Part shown: positions 53,002-62,094 of the stretch, piece by piece
Layout: every line of letters begins with the position of its first letter
Position numbering within the stretch: the stretch's first letter is position 1
Notes under the pieces: generated by a model
The model's input: only the letters and a program-made list of their open reading frames with translations
Database searches by the model: none
Told to the model about the DNA's origin: nothing
Position numbers and translations under genes: made by a program
Assembly (NCBI GenBank): GCA_900555555.1
Contig: USLK01000006.1
Span: 1-63,771, forward strand
DNA length: 63,771 bases
Source: an uncultured Collinsella sp.
GTDB taxonomy: Bacteria; Actinomycetota; Coriobacteriia; Coriobacteriales; Coriobacteriaceae
Direction: 5' to 3'

Positions 53002-53606
53002 TAGGCTTGGGAAACGAAGCTGTCCCTGTCGGGGGCGAAGCTCTGCATGGCTTCGATGGTGCGTGCGAACAGCTCGTCAAGGTCCCAGCCGAGCATTTCG
53101 GCACCCGAGCGGATGACGTCTCGATTTACTCCCGCGGCAAAGCGCTTGTCCTTGAACTTCTTTTTGAGTGATTTGACGTTGAAGTCCATCACGCTCTTCG
53201 AGGGGCGCATGACGACGGCTGCTCCGATGAGGCCGGTGAGCTCCTCGCAGGCGAACAGGATTTTCTCCATTTGGAGCTCGGGGCGCGGCAGCTCGGGGTT
53301 GAAGTCGCTTGTATGCGTCTGGATCGCGTGGATCAGCTCGGGCGACCCGCCGGCATCCTCTATGAGCGAGGCCGCGAAGAGCGTGTGCTTTTCGGGCTCG
53401 TCGTCGTGCTCCTCCCAATCAAGGTCGTGCAGGAGGCCGACTATGCCCCAGAACTCTTCATGTTCGGGGTCGAACTCGCGGGCGAAGTATCGCATGGCCT
53501 GCTCGACCGTCTCGCCGTGTTCGATGTGGAACGGATCTTTGTTGTGCTCGCAGAGAAGTGCGAAGGCGGCGTCTCGGGAGAGGCCGGCGTGAAGCGATTG
53601 CGTCAT
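53001..53606 (-). CDS. HD domain protein (putative phosphohydrolase)
   Basis: The 201-residue protein has an HD domain with metal ligands H in HIEHGETVEQ, HD in VGLLHDLDWEE, and downstream H in HTLFAASLIE and IQTHTSDF. A basic C-terminal part follows (SLKKKFKDKRF). HD proteins hydrolyse nucleotides or phosphoesters; the substrate here is unknown. A good AAGGAGC site precedes the ATG. Confidence 0.85.
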   Translation of the reverse strand: MTQSLHAGLSRDAAFALLCEHNKDPFHIEHGETVEQAMRYFAREFDPEHEEFWGIVGLLHDLDWEEHDDEPEKHTLFAASLIEDAGGSPELIHAIQTHTSDFNPELPRPELQMEKILFACEELTGLIGAAVVMRPSKSVMDFNVKSLKKKFKDKRFAAGVNRDVIRSGAEMLGWDLDELFARTIEAMQSFAPDRDSFVSQA

Positions 53607-53707
53607 CTTGATGCTCCTTTTATCGTAGACCTGTTCTCATACGATAACGCTCCCACATGACCCTGGCTCCCGATTTTCGGTGAAGTGGGGAAGAGGACGG
53701 ATGTGCA

Positions 53708-54214
53708 TCAATTCAATGCGGGTTCGTGAGCGGCGTGGAGGGCTTCGTCAAAGCGCTTCTCGCAGGTTTCCTCGGTGAGGCCGAGCGCCACCGCTAGCTC
53801 CTCCAAAGAGCGGCGATGGGCCTCCTTCAACACGCGGTTGTAGTAGCTGCTGGGCTTTTTGCCGCGCTCCTCGGCCTCCGCGATCCGATGGCGCATGGTT
53901 TTTGCCACCCTGAGGGTTTCGGGCGCGCCGAGTTTGAGCTGCTGTTTAAAATGCGTTTCCTCGAGTGAGCTGTTGCGCTCCGTGAAAGAGTCGAGCTCGA
54001 TATCGCCGTAATGGTCCAGAAGGTCTTGCGCCTCGTTGCGCGAGATTATCTGGTGCAGGCGGTCTTCCTGCGCCACCGGGTAGAGCATATGGGTTTCCGC
54101 CCGGCCGGATTTGGTGTGCAGGACGAGCATGGGGGACGGTGTGTCGTTTCTGATTCCCATCACCGTGCAGACCCCTTGGCCCGGATGAATAACGTGCTGT
54201 CCGATTTCAAACAT
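53708..54214 (-). CDS. CarD-like transcription regulator
   Basis: The 168-residue protein has an N-terminal CarD/TRCF interaction domain (FEIGQHVIHPGQGVCTVMGI) that contacts the RNA polymerase beta subunit. A helical C-terminal domain with SSYYNRVLKEAHRRSLEEL follows. CarD stabilises open promoter complexes, notably at rRNA promoters in actinobacteria. ATG 54214 (MFEIGQHV) has GGAGT upstream; the frame open to 54250 is not needed. Divergent from argS. Confidence 0.85.
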   Translation of the reverse strand: MFEIGQHVIHPGQGVCTVMGIRNDTPSPMLVLHTKSGRAETHMLYPVAQEDRLHQIISRNEAQDLLDHYGDIELDSFTERNSSLEETHFKQQLKLGAPETLRVAKTMRHRIAEAEERGKKPSSYYNRVLKEAHRRSLEELAVALGLTEETCEKRFDEALHAAHEPALN

Positions 54215-54405
54215 GCTGACTCCATCTAACTGACTTAAACTCTGTGTCATTTATCATATATCATCTACGTGCGGTTTTGTGTAATATGCGCTCGAAGTAA
54301 CACTTTCGACATGCTTTTGCTGCGACTCTGCAACGTTACGGTCTAATAAAACCCAGGGATATAGTCGCTTCCGTATGGTAAAGTGTCTAACACTAATATC
54401 TCGAG

Positions 54406-54427
54406 CTAGCAGGGCGTGCCCTGCTAG
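54406..54427 (+). promoter_or_regulatory. Leader hairpin of argS
   Basis: A 10-bp perfect stem with a 2-base-closed loop (54406-54415 with 54418-54427), just after a TAATAT -10-like hexamer (54394-54399) and 11 bp before the ribosome site AAAGGAGG. It would be at the very 5' end of the mRNA. No T-box features are seen. Confidence 0.45.
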
Positions 54428-54451
54428 ACGCTGTCTCTTAAAGGAGGACCC

Positions 54452-56305
54452 ATGCCGGAGAAGATCGAAGAGCTGGTTCGTGCCGCACTCGCCGCCGCTC
54501 AGGAAGCTGGAGAGCTGCCTGCATTTGAGTTGGAAGATTGTGGTCTCGAGCGACCGGCTGACACTTCTCATGGTGAGTGGACCTCCACTATGGCCATGAA
54601 GTCCGCCAAGCTCGCACATTGCGCTCCGCGCAAGATCGCCGATGCCGTCGCGGCCCATATGCCCGAGGATGCCTCGATCGCCAAGGTCGAGGTCGCCGGT
54701 CCCGGCTTCATCAACTTCTACCTCAACGCCGCCGCCAGCAACGCCGTTCTGGCCCAGGCGCGCGAGGAGGGCATGGACTTCGCCAAGTCTAACGTCGGCA
54801 AGGGCCTCAAGACCCAGGTCGAGTTCGTTTCCGCCAACCCGGTCGGCCCCATGCATGTCGGTCACGGCCGCTGGGCCGCCCTGGGCGATTCCCTCTGCCG
54901 CGTCATGAGCCACGCCGGCTACGACATCCAGCGTGAGTTCTACATCAACGATCACGGTTCCCAGATGGATGTTTTCGGCAACTCCATCTCCTACCGCTAC
55001 ATGCAGCTCATCGAGATCATGGAGAAGGAGGGGCTGGATATCGACGGCGCCCGCGACTTCTTGGCCAAGGATCGCGACAACTACGTGCAGGACGAGGCCG
55101 ACGAGCACCTGGATTCCCATCCGTACATGGATGCCTTTACCAACGGCCTGGGCGGCAACGCCTACGGCGGCACCTACATCATCGATGAGGCCGCCGAGTT
55201 CTACAAAAAGGACGGCGACAAGTGGGCCAAGGCCCCCGAGGCCGAGCGCGTGCTGTACTTCCGCGAGGAGGGCTACGCCAAGATGGTCTCCAACATGCGC
55301 GAGCTGTGCCACGAGGTGAACTGCGACTTCGATAAGTGGTTCTCCGAGCGCACCGTTTACGTCAAGGACACCGAGGGTCCCAACGCCGGCACCTCCGCCG
55401 TCGACCGCGCCTTCAAGAAGCTCGACGAGATGGGCTACCTCTACACCAAGGATGACGCGCTGTGGTTCCGCTCCACCGACCTGGGCGACGACAAGGACCG
55501 CGTCCTCATCAAGGCCAACGGCGAGTACACCTACTTCGCTTCCGACGTCGCCTACCACTGGGACAAGTTCCAGCGCGTCGATCATGTTATCGATATCTGG
55601 GGCTGTGACCACCACGGCTACATCAACCGTGTCCGCTGCGTGTGCGACGCCCTGGGTTACCCGGGCAAGTTCGAGGTCCTGCTGGGCCAGTTCGTCAACC
55701 TGCTGCGCAACGGCAAGCCGATCCGCATGTCCAAGCGCAAGGGCACCATGGTTACCTTCCGCGAGCTCGTGGACGAGGTCGGCGCCGACGCCACGCGCTA
55801 CACGCTGATCTCCCGCTCCTCCAACCAAGCCATCGACTTCGATATCGAGGCCGTCAAGGAGAAGAGCTCCGACAACCCGGTCTACTACGTGCAGTATGCG
55901 CATGCCCGCATCTGCTCCATCCTGCGCAAGGCTGCCGGCGTCACGCCGGAGGAGGCCGCCGAGATGGGCATGGATGCCGTCGCAGCCAAGGCCATCGGCG
56001 ACAACGTGGATTACGCGCTGCTCACCGATCCCACCGAGCTCGCGCTTTCCCGCAAGATCTCCGAGCTCCAGGACCTTATCGCCGGCTGCGCGCGCGATCG
56101 CGCCCCGTTCCGCCTTACCCACTTCGTGGAGGAGCTCGCTGGCGACTTCCACAGCTTCTACCAGGCCTGCCAGGTTCTGTCGAGCGAGGGCCGTCCGGTC
56201 GATGCCGACCTCTCCCATGCCCGTCTGGCCGCTTGCGATGCCGTCCGCAACGTCATCAAGCTCGTTCTGAGCCTGATCGGCGTGTCTGCTCCCGAGCAGA
56301 TGTAG
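54452..56305 (+). CDS. argS: Arginyl-tRNA synthetase
   Basis: It charges tRNA-Arg. The 617-residue class I synthetase has the N-terminal additional domain (KIADAVAAHMPEDA, VAGPGFINFYLN), the HIGH-type motif NPVGPMHVGHGR, the catalytic domain with DIWGCDHHGYINRV, the KMSKS-type RMSKRKGTMV, and the helical anticodon-binding domain ending in LSLIGVSAPEQM. AAAGGAGG lies before ATG 54452. Codon use is strongly biased, as expected for a highly expressed gene. Confidence 0.97.
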   Translation: MPEKIEELVRAALAAAQEAGELPAFELEDCGLERPADTSHGEWTSTMAMKSAKLAHCAPRKIADAVAAHMPEDASIAKVEVAGPGFINFYLNAAASNAVLAQAREEGMDFAKSNVGKGLKTQVEFVSANPVGPMHVGHGRWAALGDSLCRVMSHAGYDIQREFYINDHGSQMDVFGNSISYRYMQLIEIMEKEGLDIDGARDFLAKDRDNYVQDEADEHLDSHPYMDAFTNGLGGNAYGGTYIIDEAAEFYKKDGDKWAKAPEAERVLYFREEGYAKMVSNMRELCHEVNCDFDKWFSERTVYVKDTEGPNAGTSAVDRAFKKLDEMGYLYTKDDALWFRSTDLGDDKDRVLIKANGEYTYFASDVAYHWDKFQRVDHVIDIWGCDHHGYINRVRCVCDALGYPGKFEVLLGQFVNLLRNGKPIRMSKRKGTMVTFRELVDEVGADATRYTLISRSSNQAIDFDIEAVKEKSSDNPVYYVQYAHARICSILRKAAGVTPEEAAEMGMDAVAAKAIGDNVDYALLTDPTELALSRKISELQDLIAGCARDRAPFRLTHFVEELAGDFHSFYQACQVLSSEGRPVDADLSHARLAACDAVRNVIKLVLSLIGVSAPEQM

Positions 56306-56333
56306 CCTTCGTCTCATTGCGTAGGTAGTTATC

Positions 56334-56369
56334 GAGCCCGAATACCCTTGAGGTGTTCGGGCTCATTTT
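56334..56369 (+). terminator. Terminator after argS
   Basis: A 9-bp stem (56334-56342 with 56356-56364) extended by inner pairs, then ATTTTG. Confidence 0.88.
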
Positions 56370-56482
56370 GTGTTATATTGAAACAACGTGTTATACGTAT
56401 ATTCATATAGCTATTCAGTTAAATAACAACAAGTTGGCCCTCAGCGGCCGCATGCTAGCTATTGAGAAGAAAGTAGTTTGCA

Positions 56483-58696
56483 TTGTCTGAAGAAGTAAAT
56501 ACCGATACCGCTCCCATTCAGGCTGTTGATGAAGTCAAGGCTCCCATCGAGCCTTCTTCTGAGACTAAGGCGGCAGGGCAAGAGCCTGTTGCCAATGCGG
56601 ACGAGGCTCCTAAACCGCGGAGGCGAACCCGTAAGCCCAAGGCTGTTGAGCCCGAGGCGCAGCCCTCGCCTAAGGATGAGGGGACATCTCCCTCGCCTGC
56701 AGAAAAGCCCCGTCGGGTCACACGTCGGCGCAAAGTCGTAAAAGATTCCTCTGCAGACATCCAAGCGGCTGAGTCTGCAGAGGTGCTGCAGGCTCGCGCT
56801 CTGGCGCAAGTGAGCCAGGCGAGCGTGGCGCGCAAGCAGCGTCGAGCTGCGGAGCGCGCGGCCGAGGTCGTTGCGGCGATCGAGCAGACGGATGAGGCCA
56901 AGCCCGCCGATTCTGAGGAACATACCGACGCAGTCGAGCAGCAGGCCGTTGAGGCCCCTAAGCCCCGGCGCCGCACCCGTAAGGCCAAAGCGCCCGTCCC
57001 GGTGGAGCCTGTCGAGGTGGCTGAAGAGACGGCATCCGCAGAGGGCGGTTCCGCTCCTGCTGCGGAGGCGGCTTCCGTTGACCAGGCTGTTCAGGGCGAT
57101 GCCGCGCAAACGGAAGAGGCCGTTGTGGACAACCGTCCCGGGCGCGGCGCTCGTGCCGCCAAGGCTGCGCGCCGCAAGCCGTCGGTCGAGAAGAAGGAGG
57201 CAAACGCCGAATCCGCCCAGCAGTCCGATGACGGTGCGGCACAGGACCTCATTGACGATAAGGGTGAGGACAAGCCTGAGGATAAGGGCGAGCGCAAGCC
57301 GCGTCGCTCCCATCAGGACCGCCACAATACGCGTGCGGAGCGGTTCGGGAATCAAGGCGATAAGCGTTCTCGTCAGAAGGAGCAGCGCAACAAGCGCAAT
57401 TCCCGCTTCGCGCAGACCGAGCCCTCGCTTTCTCGCGAAGAGCTGTCAGGGATGAAGGTGGCCGAGCTCCGTGTTAAGGCCAAGGAGCTCGAGCTCGATA
57501 TCGCGGGCAAGAAGAAGGCCGAGCTTGTCGAGGAGATTTATGTCACCGCTGCACGCCTCGAGGGCTTTAGGGACATCGAGGGCATTCTCGACATTGCGCA
57601 CGAGGGCTTTGGATATATTCGCGCTCAGGGCTATATGCCCAGTCGCGATGATGCCTTCGTTCCCATCAACATGATCCGCGGTTGCGGACTGCGAGCCGGC
57701 GATATCATCAAGGGCTCGCTTCGACCTGCCCGCGCCAACGATAAATTCCCCGGTCTTGCCAAGATCGAATCGGTAAACGGGCTTGATCCCGAACAGGCCA
57801 AGCGACGTCCTAAATTCTCGGATCTCACGCCCATCTACCCCAATGAGCAGCTCAAGATGGAGCACGGCAAGGATTCCGTCACCGGCAGGGCGATCGATAT
57901 CGTGAGCCCCATCGGTAAAGGCCAGCGCGGCCTGATCGTTTCCCCGCCCAAGGCGGGCAAGACGACGATCCTCAAGAAGATCTGCCAGTCCATTGCCGCC
58001 AACAACCCCGAGGTCCATCTCATCTGCCTGCTCGTCGATGAGCGTCCCGAGGAAGTTACGGACATGCAGCGCTCTATCAAGGGCGATGTAGTCGCATCGA
58101 CGTTTGACATGCCGGCTGATAACCATACGCGTGTTGCGGAGCTGGTCATCGAGCGCGCGAAGCGCATCGTCGAGATGGGCGGGGATGTCGTGGTCGTCCT
58201 CGATTCCATCACCCGTCTTGCGCGCGCCTATAACCTTGCCGCCCCGGCCTCCGGGCGCATCCTTTCCGGCGGCGTCGACTCCGCGGCGTTGTATCCGCCC
58301 AAGCGTTTCCTGGGTGCCGCCCGCAATATAGAAAACGGTGGCTCGCTCACCATCCTCGCCTCCGCCCTCATCGATACGGGCTCCAAGATGGACGAGGTCA
58401 TCTTCGAGGAGTTCAAGGGCACGGGCAACATGGAGCTCAAGCTCGACCGCGATCTGGCCGATCGCCGCATCTTCCCGGCCATCGATCCGGTCGCCTCCGG
58501 CACGCGCAACGAGGACCTGCTCGTTGATGAGACCATGAGGCCGTTCGTGTGGGGCCTGCGCCGTATCCTCGCCAATATGAACAATACGGAACGCGCCGCG
58601 GCCTCGTTCATCAAGGGCCTCAAGAACACTAATACCAACCAGGAGTTCTTGATCAGGACGGCCAAGAAGGCCGCCGATCACGATCTTTCGGTCTAA
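56483..58696 (+). CDS. rho: Transcription termination factor Rho with long charged N-terminal extension
   Basis: Rho is the hexameric RNA helicase that ends untranslated transcripts. The 737-residue protein is about 320 residues longer than the usual 420. Residues 1-310 are low-complexity, rich in Ala, Glu, Lys, Arg and Pro, with two copies of APKPRRRTRK. Then come the Rho-N domain (about 313-365), the cold-shock-like RNA-binding domain (EGFGYIRAQGYMPS), and the ATPase with Walker A SPPKAGKTTIL and the motor motifs VLDSITRLARAYN and GARNIENGGSLTI. Upstream frame is closed by TAG, so TTG at 56483 is the start, preceded by GAGAAGAAAG. The extension is actinobacterial in style and may bind RNA. 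Confidence 0.93.
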   Translation: MSEEVNTDTAPIQAVDEVKAPIEPSSETKAAGQEPVANADEAPKPRRRTRKPKAVEPEAQPSPKDEGTSPSPAEKPRRVTRRRKVVKDSSADIQAAESAEVLQARALAQVSQASVARKQRRAAERAAEVVAAIEQTDEAKPADSEEHTDAVEQQAVEAPKPRRRTRKAKAPVPVEPVEVAEETASAEGGSAPAAEAASVDQAVQGDAAQTEEAVVDNRPGRGARAAKAARRKPSVEKKEANAESAQQSDDGAAQDLIDDKGEDKPEDKGERKPRRSHQDRHNTRAERFGNQGDKRSRQKEQRNKRNSRFAQTEPSLSREELSGMKVAELRVKAKELELDIAGKKKAELVEEIYVTAARLEGFRDIEGILDIAHEGFGYIRAQGYMPSRDDAFVPINMIRGCGLRAGDIIKGSLRPARANDKFPGLAKIESVNGLDPEQAKRRPKFSDLTPIYPNEQLKMEHGKDSVTGRAIDIVSPIGKGQRGLIVSPPKAGKTTILKKICQSIAANNPEVHLICLLVDERPEEVTDMQRSIKGDVVASTFDMPADNHTRVAELVIERAKRIVEMGGDVVVVLDSITRLARAYNLAAPASGRILSGGVDSAALYPPKRFLGAARNIENGGSLTILASALIDTGSKMDEVIFEEFKGTGNMELKLDRDLADRRIFPAIDPVASGTRNEDLLVDETMRPFVWGLRRILANMNNTERAAASFIKGLKNTNTNQEFLIRTAKKAADHDLSV

Positions 58697-58697
58697 C

Positions 58698-58735
58698 AAA
58701 ATGCACCGCACGGCTAATCGTGCGGTGCATTTTTT
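58698..58735. terminator. Intrinsic terminator after rho
   Basis: A 15-bp perfect stem (58698-58712 with 58719-58733) with A-run left and T-run right, between convergent genes. Confidence 0.95.
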
Positions 58736-58754
58736 AAACGGTTCCAGTGAGGGC

Positions 58755-59531
58755 CTACTCGATACCCAACGCGCGTTCCACGGATAGCGCGCACTGATAG
58801 GGGAGCACCTTGGCCGCGAGGTAATACGCCTTCATGTCCCAGGATGGGATGCAGAGGTCCCGTCCGCGCTGGGCCGCCGTGAGCGCGGCGTGCGCAACGT
58901 TGCCGGCCTTTTCGAAGCCTATGACCGTCATATTGGCAGCTGCCTGCGTATCGCCGGGCTTGTCCAGGAATTCCGTCTTCATGAATTTGGGGCAGACTGC
59001 GGTCACGCCGATTCCCACCTCGCTGAGCTCGGCATTGAGCGAGCGGGATATGTCGAGGATGAAGCGCTTGGCAGCGGAGTACACGGCGAGTTTCGGTTGG
59101 GCCAGGAATGCCGCGACGCTGGCGATGTTGATGATGCGCGATCCTTGCTCCATGTATGGCAGGCTGCGGTAGATAAGTTCCACGGGAGCCTGCATGAGCA
59201 ACTTGATCATATTGCGGGTGTCTTGGACCGACTGGTCGCGCAGCGGCCCAAAGGTGCCGAAGCCGGCATTGTTCACGAGCAGCGCGATGGCTGCATGCGG
59301 CGTTTGGGCGAGCGCATGATCGAGGATGTCGAACGATTCGGGATCGGTGAGGTCAAGGCAGAAAGGACGCACCGTCGTGTTGCAGGTGCGCTCCAGAGCT
59401 GCCAATCGCTCCTCTCGCCGTGCAACGGCCCAGATCTCGTCCACGGGTCCCGCTTCGCCCGCGTCGATGCGTTTGACGAATTCCCAGCCCAAGCCCGAGC
59501 TTGCGCCGGTAACGATAGCGATTCGAGTCAT
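58755..59531 (-). CDS. Short-chain dehydrogenase/reductase
   Basis: The 258-residue protein has the SDR Rossmann motif IVTGASSGLGWEF, LLVNNAGFGTFG, the catalytic Ser in IINIASVAAF and YSAAK (Tyr/Lys). Its C-terminal part is typical of the DltE/YqjQ-type SDRs. The substrate is not predictable. ATG 59531 has AAGGAGA upstream; the frame open to 59564 is not used. Confidence 0.9.
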   Translation of the reverse strand: MTRIAIVTGASSGLGWEFVKRIDAGEAGPVDEIWAVARREERLAALERTCNTTVRPFCLDLTDPESFDILDHALAQTPHAAIALLVNNAGFGTFGPLRDQSVQDTRNMIKLLMQAPVELIYRSLPYMEQGSRIINIASVAAFLAQPKLAVYSAAKRFILDISRSLNAELSEVGIGVTAVCPKFMKTEFLDKPGDTQAAANMTVIGFEKAGNVAHAALTAAQRGRDLCIPSWDMKAYYLAAKVLPYQCALSVERALGIE

Positions 59532-59632
59532 GTTTCGTCTCCTTAGAGCCGATGGTGATGCCATGGGCCCAGTATGCCTGCAGACTTATGCCGTTGCAAG
59601 CTTGCTTCCGCGGACGGCGGTAACCTCTTTGC

Positions 59633-59661
59633 TTGAAAATGCGGGTATATTTCTTCATAAT
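59633..59661 (+). promoter_or_regulatory. Promoter of the membrane-protein operon
   Basis: -35 TTGAAA (59633-59638) and -10 CATAAT (59656-59661) are separated by 17 bp. The leader to the ATG at 59789 is about 120 bases, with no other feature seen. Confidence 0.65.
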
Positions 59662-59788
59662 ACGAGCTAGATTGTGACGGAAAACGCAGATGAAACGAAC
59701 TCAATTCCGTTGCGGGCATCTCGCGCCGCACCCAACTCTTCATCTTTTCGCGCGATCGCATTCGTTTGGTCTATGGTGAGGAGCGATC

Positions 59789-60619
59789 ATGGCTGCAAAA
59801 AATAATAGCCACCGTGCGGTGGCGGCAGGTATATCCGGTGGCCTGGCGGTCGCGCTTCCGGCTACTGCAGCCTTGGTGGCCGTGTCTTTAGAGGGCACGG
59901 CCGCGCCTCTCGTCCGTACGGCTCTTTCGTTTGCAGGGGGAGCTCTCGTCGGCATCGGCCTGTTCGCCGTATCCGATCGCATGCTTTCTCAGCGGGGAGC
60001 TCGGGATGAGGATTCTTCTGTAGAGCAGCGTGAGGCTTTTCACGCACGTGCCGAGCAGGGCGTCCCCGTTATCTCCCGTGCCGTCGACGCTATGGATGAG
60101 GAGGCCGCTTGGGCCGATATCGATGCGATGTTCGCGGAGGATTCGCCCATCAGCTGTGACCCGATCTCCTCCAAGGACATGTATCAGATCGCCTTCGAGG
60201 AGCTTCGGCATTCGGAGCAGCTCGCCCAGGAGCGCAGCCGGGAGGAGAAGGTCGCCCAGGATGCGCAGATGGCTGCAATGGCCTCTCTGTATGGCTCGCC
60301 CGCATCTGTTGTCCCGGCTACGGTGCCTCAGCCTGCAACGCCTGCAGAGAGCCGCGGGCAGGTCGTCTCCGCACCGGCTGAAGTCGAGGTTCCCGTTGCC
60401 GACTACTCCGGCCACGAGGAAATGTGGGCCGTCGCGGTCGCCATCCTTGAGGAAGATCAGGATTCAGCTAAAACGGCCTGTCTGTCCGCTTCCGACCTGG
60501 CAGCCGGGGCCGTGCAGGGCAAGGCGTCCGGCAAGGCGTCCCGTAGCTCCTCTCACGACTATCTGAGGGTTATCCAGGGCGGGACCGCTCAATTTACCGC
60601 GCTTCAGGTCGAGGCGTAG
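59789..60619 (+). CDS. Unrecognised membrane protein with long cytoplasmic tail
   Basis: The 276-residue protein has two hydrophobic segments near the N-terminus (AAGISGGLAVALPATAALVA and ALSFAGGALVGIGLFAV), then an acidic and alanine-rich tail of about 210 residues. The tail has a helical stretch (YQIAFEELRHSEQLAQERSR). The last 25 residues (HDYLRVIQGGTAQFTALQV) look ordered. GAGGAG precedes the ATG. It is first in an operon with the VanZ gene, whose start overlaps its end closely. No known function. Confidence 0.6.
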   Translation: MAAKNNSHRAVAAGISGGLAVALPATAALVAVSLEGTAAPLVRTALSFAGGALVGIGLFAVSDRMLSQRGARDEDSSVEQREAFHARAEQGVPVISRAVDAMDEEAAWADIDAMFAEDSPISCDPISSKDMYQIAFEELRHSEQLAQERSREEKVAQDAQMAAMASLYGSPASVVPATVPQPATPAESRGQVVSAPAEVEVPVADYSGHEEMWAVAVAILEEDQDSAKTACLSASDLAAGAVQGKASGKASRSSSHDYLRVIQGGTAQFTALQVEA

Positions 60620-60620
60620 C

Positions 60621-61097
60621 GTGTTTCGCAAATCTCAACGTTTCGTGAGCATTCCTTGGTTCATCGCGGCCATATCGATGGTATTGCTCATCTGGGCCAA
60701 TTCCATGGTCGCAGGGGAAGGCAGTTCCGCGCTCAGCCTCTCCGTGCTGCAATGGGCTCGCGGGGCGCTGGCCTCGTTCGGGTTGCCTTACGGTTGGTTG
60801 ACCAATTTCGTGGTCCGTAAAGCTGCGCATGTTACCGAATACGCAGTTTTGGGCATCTTGACCTTGCAGGCGTTGGACCCGCGCGGGAAACTCGGCGTAT
60901 CTCGCCGGCTTGCCGCATTCGTCCCATGCTGTATCGTTGCCGCCGTCGATGAGACCATCCAGCATTTTGTGCCGGGACGATGCGGCCAGATTACCGATGT
61001 GCTTATCGATTCGTTCGGGGTGTGCCTCGGCATTGCCCTGCGTTGCCTTGTCGTCTATGTGTTCATGCGGCGCCGGAGCACCGCAAGGGGGGAGTAG
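60621..61097 (+). CDS. VanZ-like family membrane protein
   Basis: The 158-residue protein has four hydrophobic segments and the VanZ pattern VVRKAAHVTEYAVLGIL and AVDETIQHFVPGRCGQITDVLIDSFG. VanZ proteins give low-level teicoplanin and lipoglycopeptide tolerance in enterococci; most homologues are of unknown function in envelope biology. The GTG start lies one base after the TAG of the previous gene, so translation is coupled. Confidence 0.82.
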   Translation: MFRKSQRFVSIPWFIAAISMVLLIWANSMVAGEGSSALSLSVLQWARGALASFGLPYGWLTNFVVRKAAHVTEYAVLGILTLQALDPRGKLGVSRRLAAFVPCCIVAAVDETIQHFVPGRCGQITDVLIDSFGVCLGIALRCLVVYVFMRRRSTARGE

Positions 61098-61102
61098 CGT
61101 CC

Positions 61103-61786
61103 ATGTCTCGTGATTTTCTTCATACATACCGCCTCGAGCTCGCTTGCGGCGCCGTTGGCGCTCTTTTGCTTGCACTCGGAATTGGCGCGAAGAGCTCGGT
61201 CCTCATCGCGCTCGGTGCGTGCTCAATCGGTATTGCGATCGGTTCGCTTATCCACGGGCGCATGAATGCCTCGGAGCTCGGCCAGAAAGACGAGCAGATC
61301 GCATCGCTGCTCCAGAGGCCCACGCGCGACTCCTTCGATGCGCTTCGCGCTGAGCTGCTCGAGGCGCGCGAGGAGGTCTCCTCCAGTCGGGCGGCGATGA
61401 CGGAGGTGAGCGGCGAGCTTCTTGAGGCTCAGGGCGCCTGCCGCAAGCTGGCAGGGGAATTGCAGCGTCTTCAGGTGGCATCCGATCTGGCTCAGTTCAG
61501 CGATTTCCAATTGCTGGCCATGGCCGATGTGTGCGATGCGGAGGATGTGCGCGGGTACCTGGTGCGTCCGTTGAATGACCCTGCAATGGAGCAGCTGCGG
61601 GCGCTCGGCGTCGTTACGTTTGATTCTTCCCAGGATGGCTCCAAGGACCTCAAGTGGGTTTTGGTTCCCGAGTGGCGCCAGGCCGTCCGTGCTCGCCGCA
61701 TGCAGATCGACGAGAGGACGCGCGCCCTTCGCGAGCGTCGTGGCGATGCGATCCAGGGTCCCGGCTCCAGCGAGGAGGCTCGTTAA
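61103..61786 (+). CDS. Unrecognised membrane protein with coiled coil
   Basis: The 227-residue product starts with two hydrophobic segments (LACGAVGALLLALGIGAKSS and VLIALGACSIGIAIGSLIHG). A coiled coil (about 58-125, DALRAELLEAREEVSSSRAA, ELLEAQGACRKLAGELQRLQ) and a folded C-terminal domain (FQLLAMADVCDAEDVRGYLV to PEWRQAVRARRMQ) follow. ATG 61103 has GGGGGAG upstream. Third gene of the operon; function unknown. Confidence 0.6.
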   Translation: MSRDFLHTYRLELACGAVGALLLALGIGAKSSVLIALGACSIGIAIGSLIHGRMNASELGQKDEQIASLLQRPTRDSFDALRAELLEAREEVSSSRAAMTEVSGELLEAQGACRKLAGELQRLQVASDLAQFSDFQLLAMADVCDAEDVRGYLVRPLNDPAMEQLRALGVVTFDSSQDGSKDLKWVLVPEWRQAVRARRMQIDERTRALRERRGDAIQGPGSSEEAR

Positions 61787-61863
61787 AACTTTTTCGAAAT
61801 TCTCGCTTGCATCCCGTTTAATTCGGGTGCATAATAGCTAAGCGCTTCGCGTGAGAGGCACAT

Positions 61864-61941
61864 GGTGGGTGTAGCTCAGTTGGCTAGAGCGACGGGTTGT
61901 GGTCCCGTAGGTCGAGGGTTCGAGTCCCTTTACCCACCCCA
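61864..61941 (+). tRNA. tRNA-His (GTG)
   Basis: Complete cloverleaf with the His-specific extra G at position -1 (61864) facing C73, acceptor GTGGGTG/TACCCAC, anticodon loop TTGTGGT and encoded CCA. Confidence 0.95.
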
Positions 61942-61977
61942 TTCCTCTCTCCTTTATGAAGCGTTTGAAACATATTT

Positions 61978-62054
61978 GGACCGTTAGCTCAGCTGGCCAG
62001 AGCAGGGGACTCTTAATCCCAAGGTCCAGGGTTCGAATCCCTGACGGTCCACCA
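61978..62054 (+). tRNA. tRNA-Lys (CTT), copy 1
   Basis: A 77-base cloverleaf: acceptor GGACCGT/ACGGTCC, anticodon loop CTCTTAA, encoded CCA. Identical in sequence to the copy at 62095. Confidence 0.95.
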
Positions 62055-62094
62055 CTTATGTTTCGTAGCTTATCGGAACCACAAGCCGATATTT

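Noticed and set aside
54254..56317. 687-residue open frame antisense to argS
   Set aside because: argS on the plus strand is unmistakable; the antisense frame is open only because of biased GC-rich codons and shows hydrophobic Gly/Val/Leu/Asp repeats typical of antisense translation.
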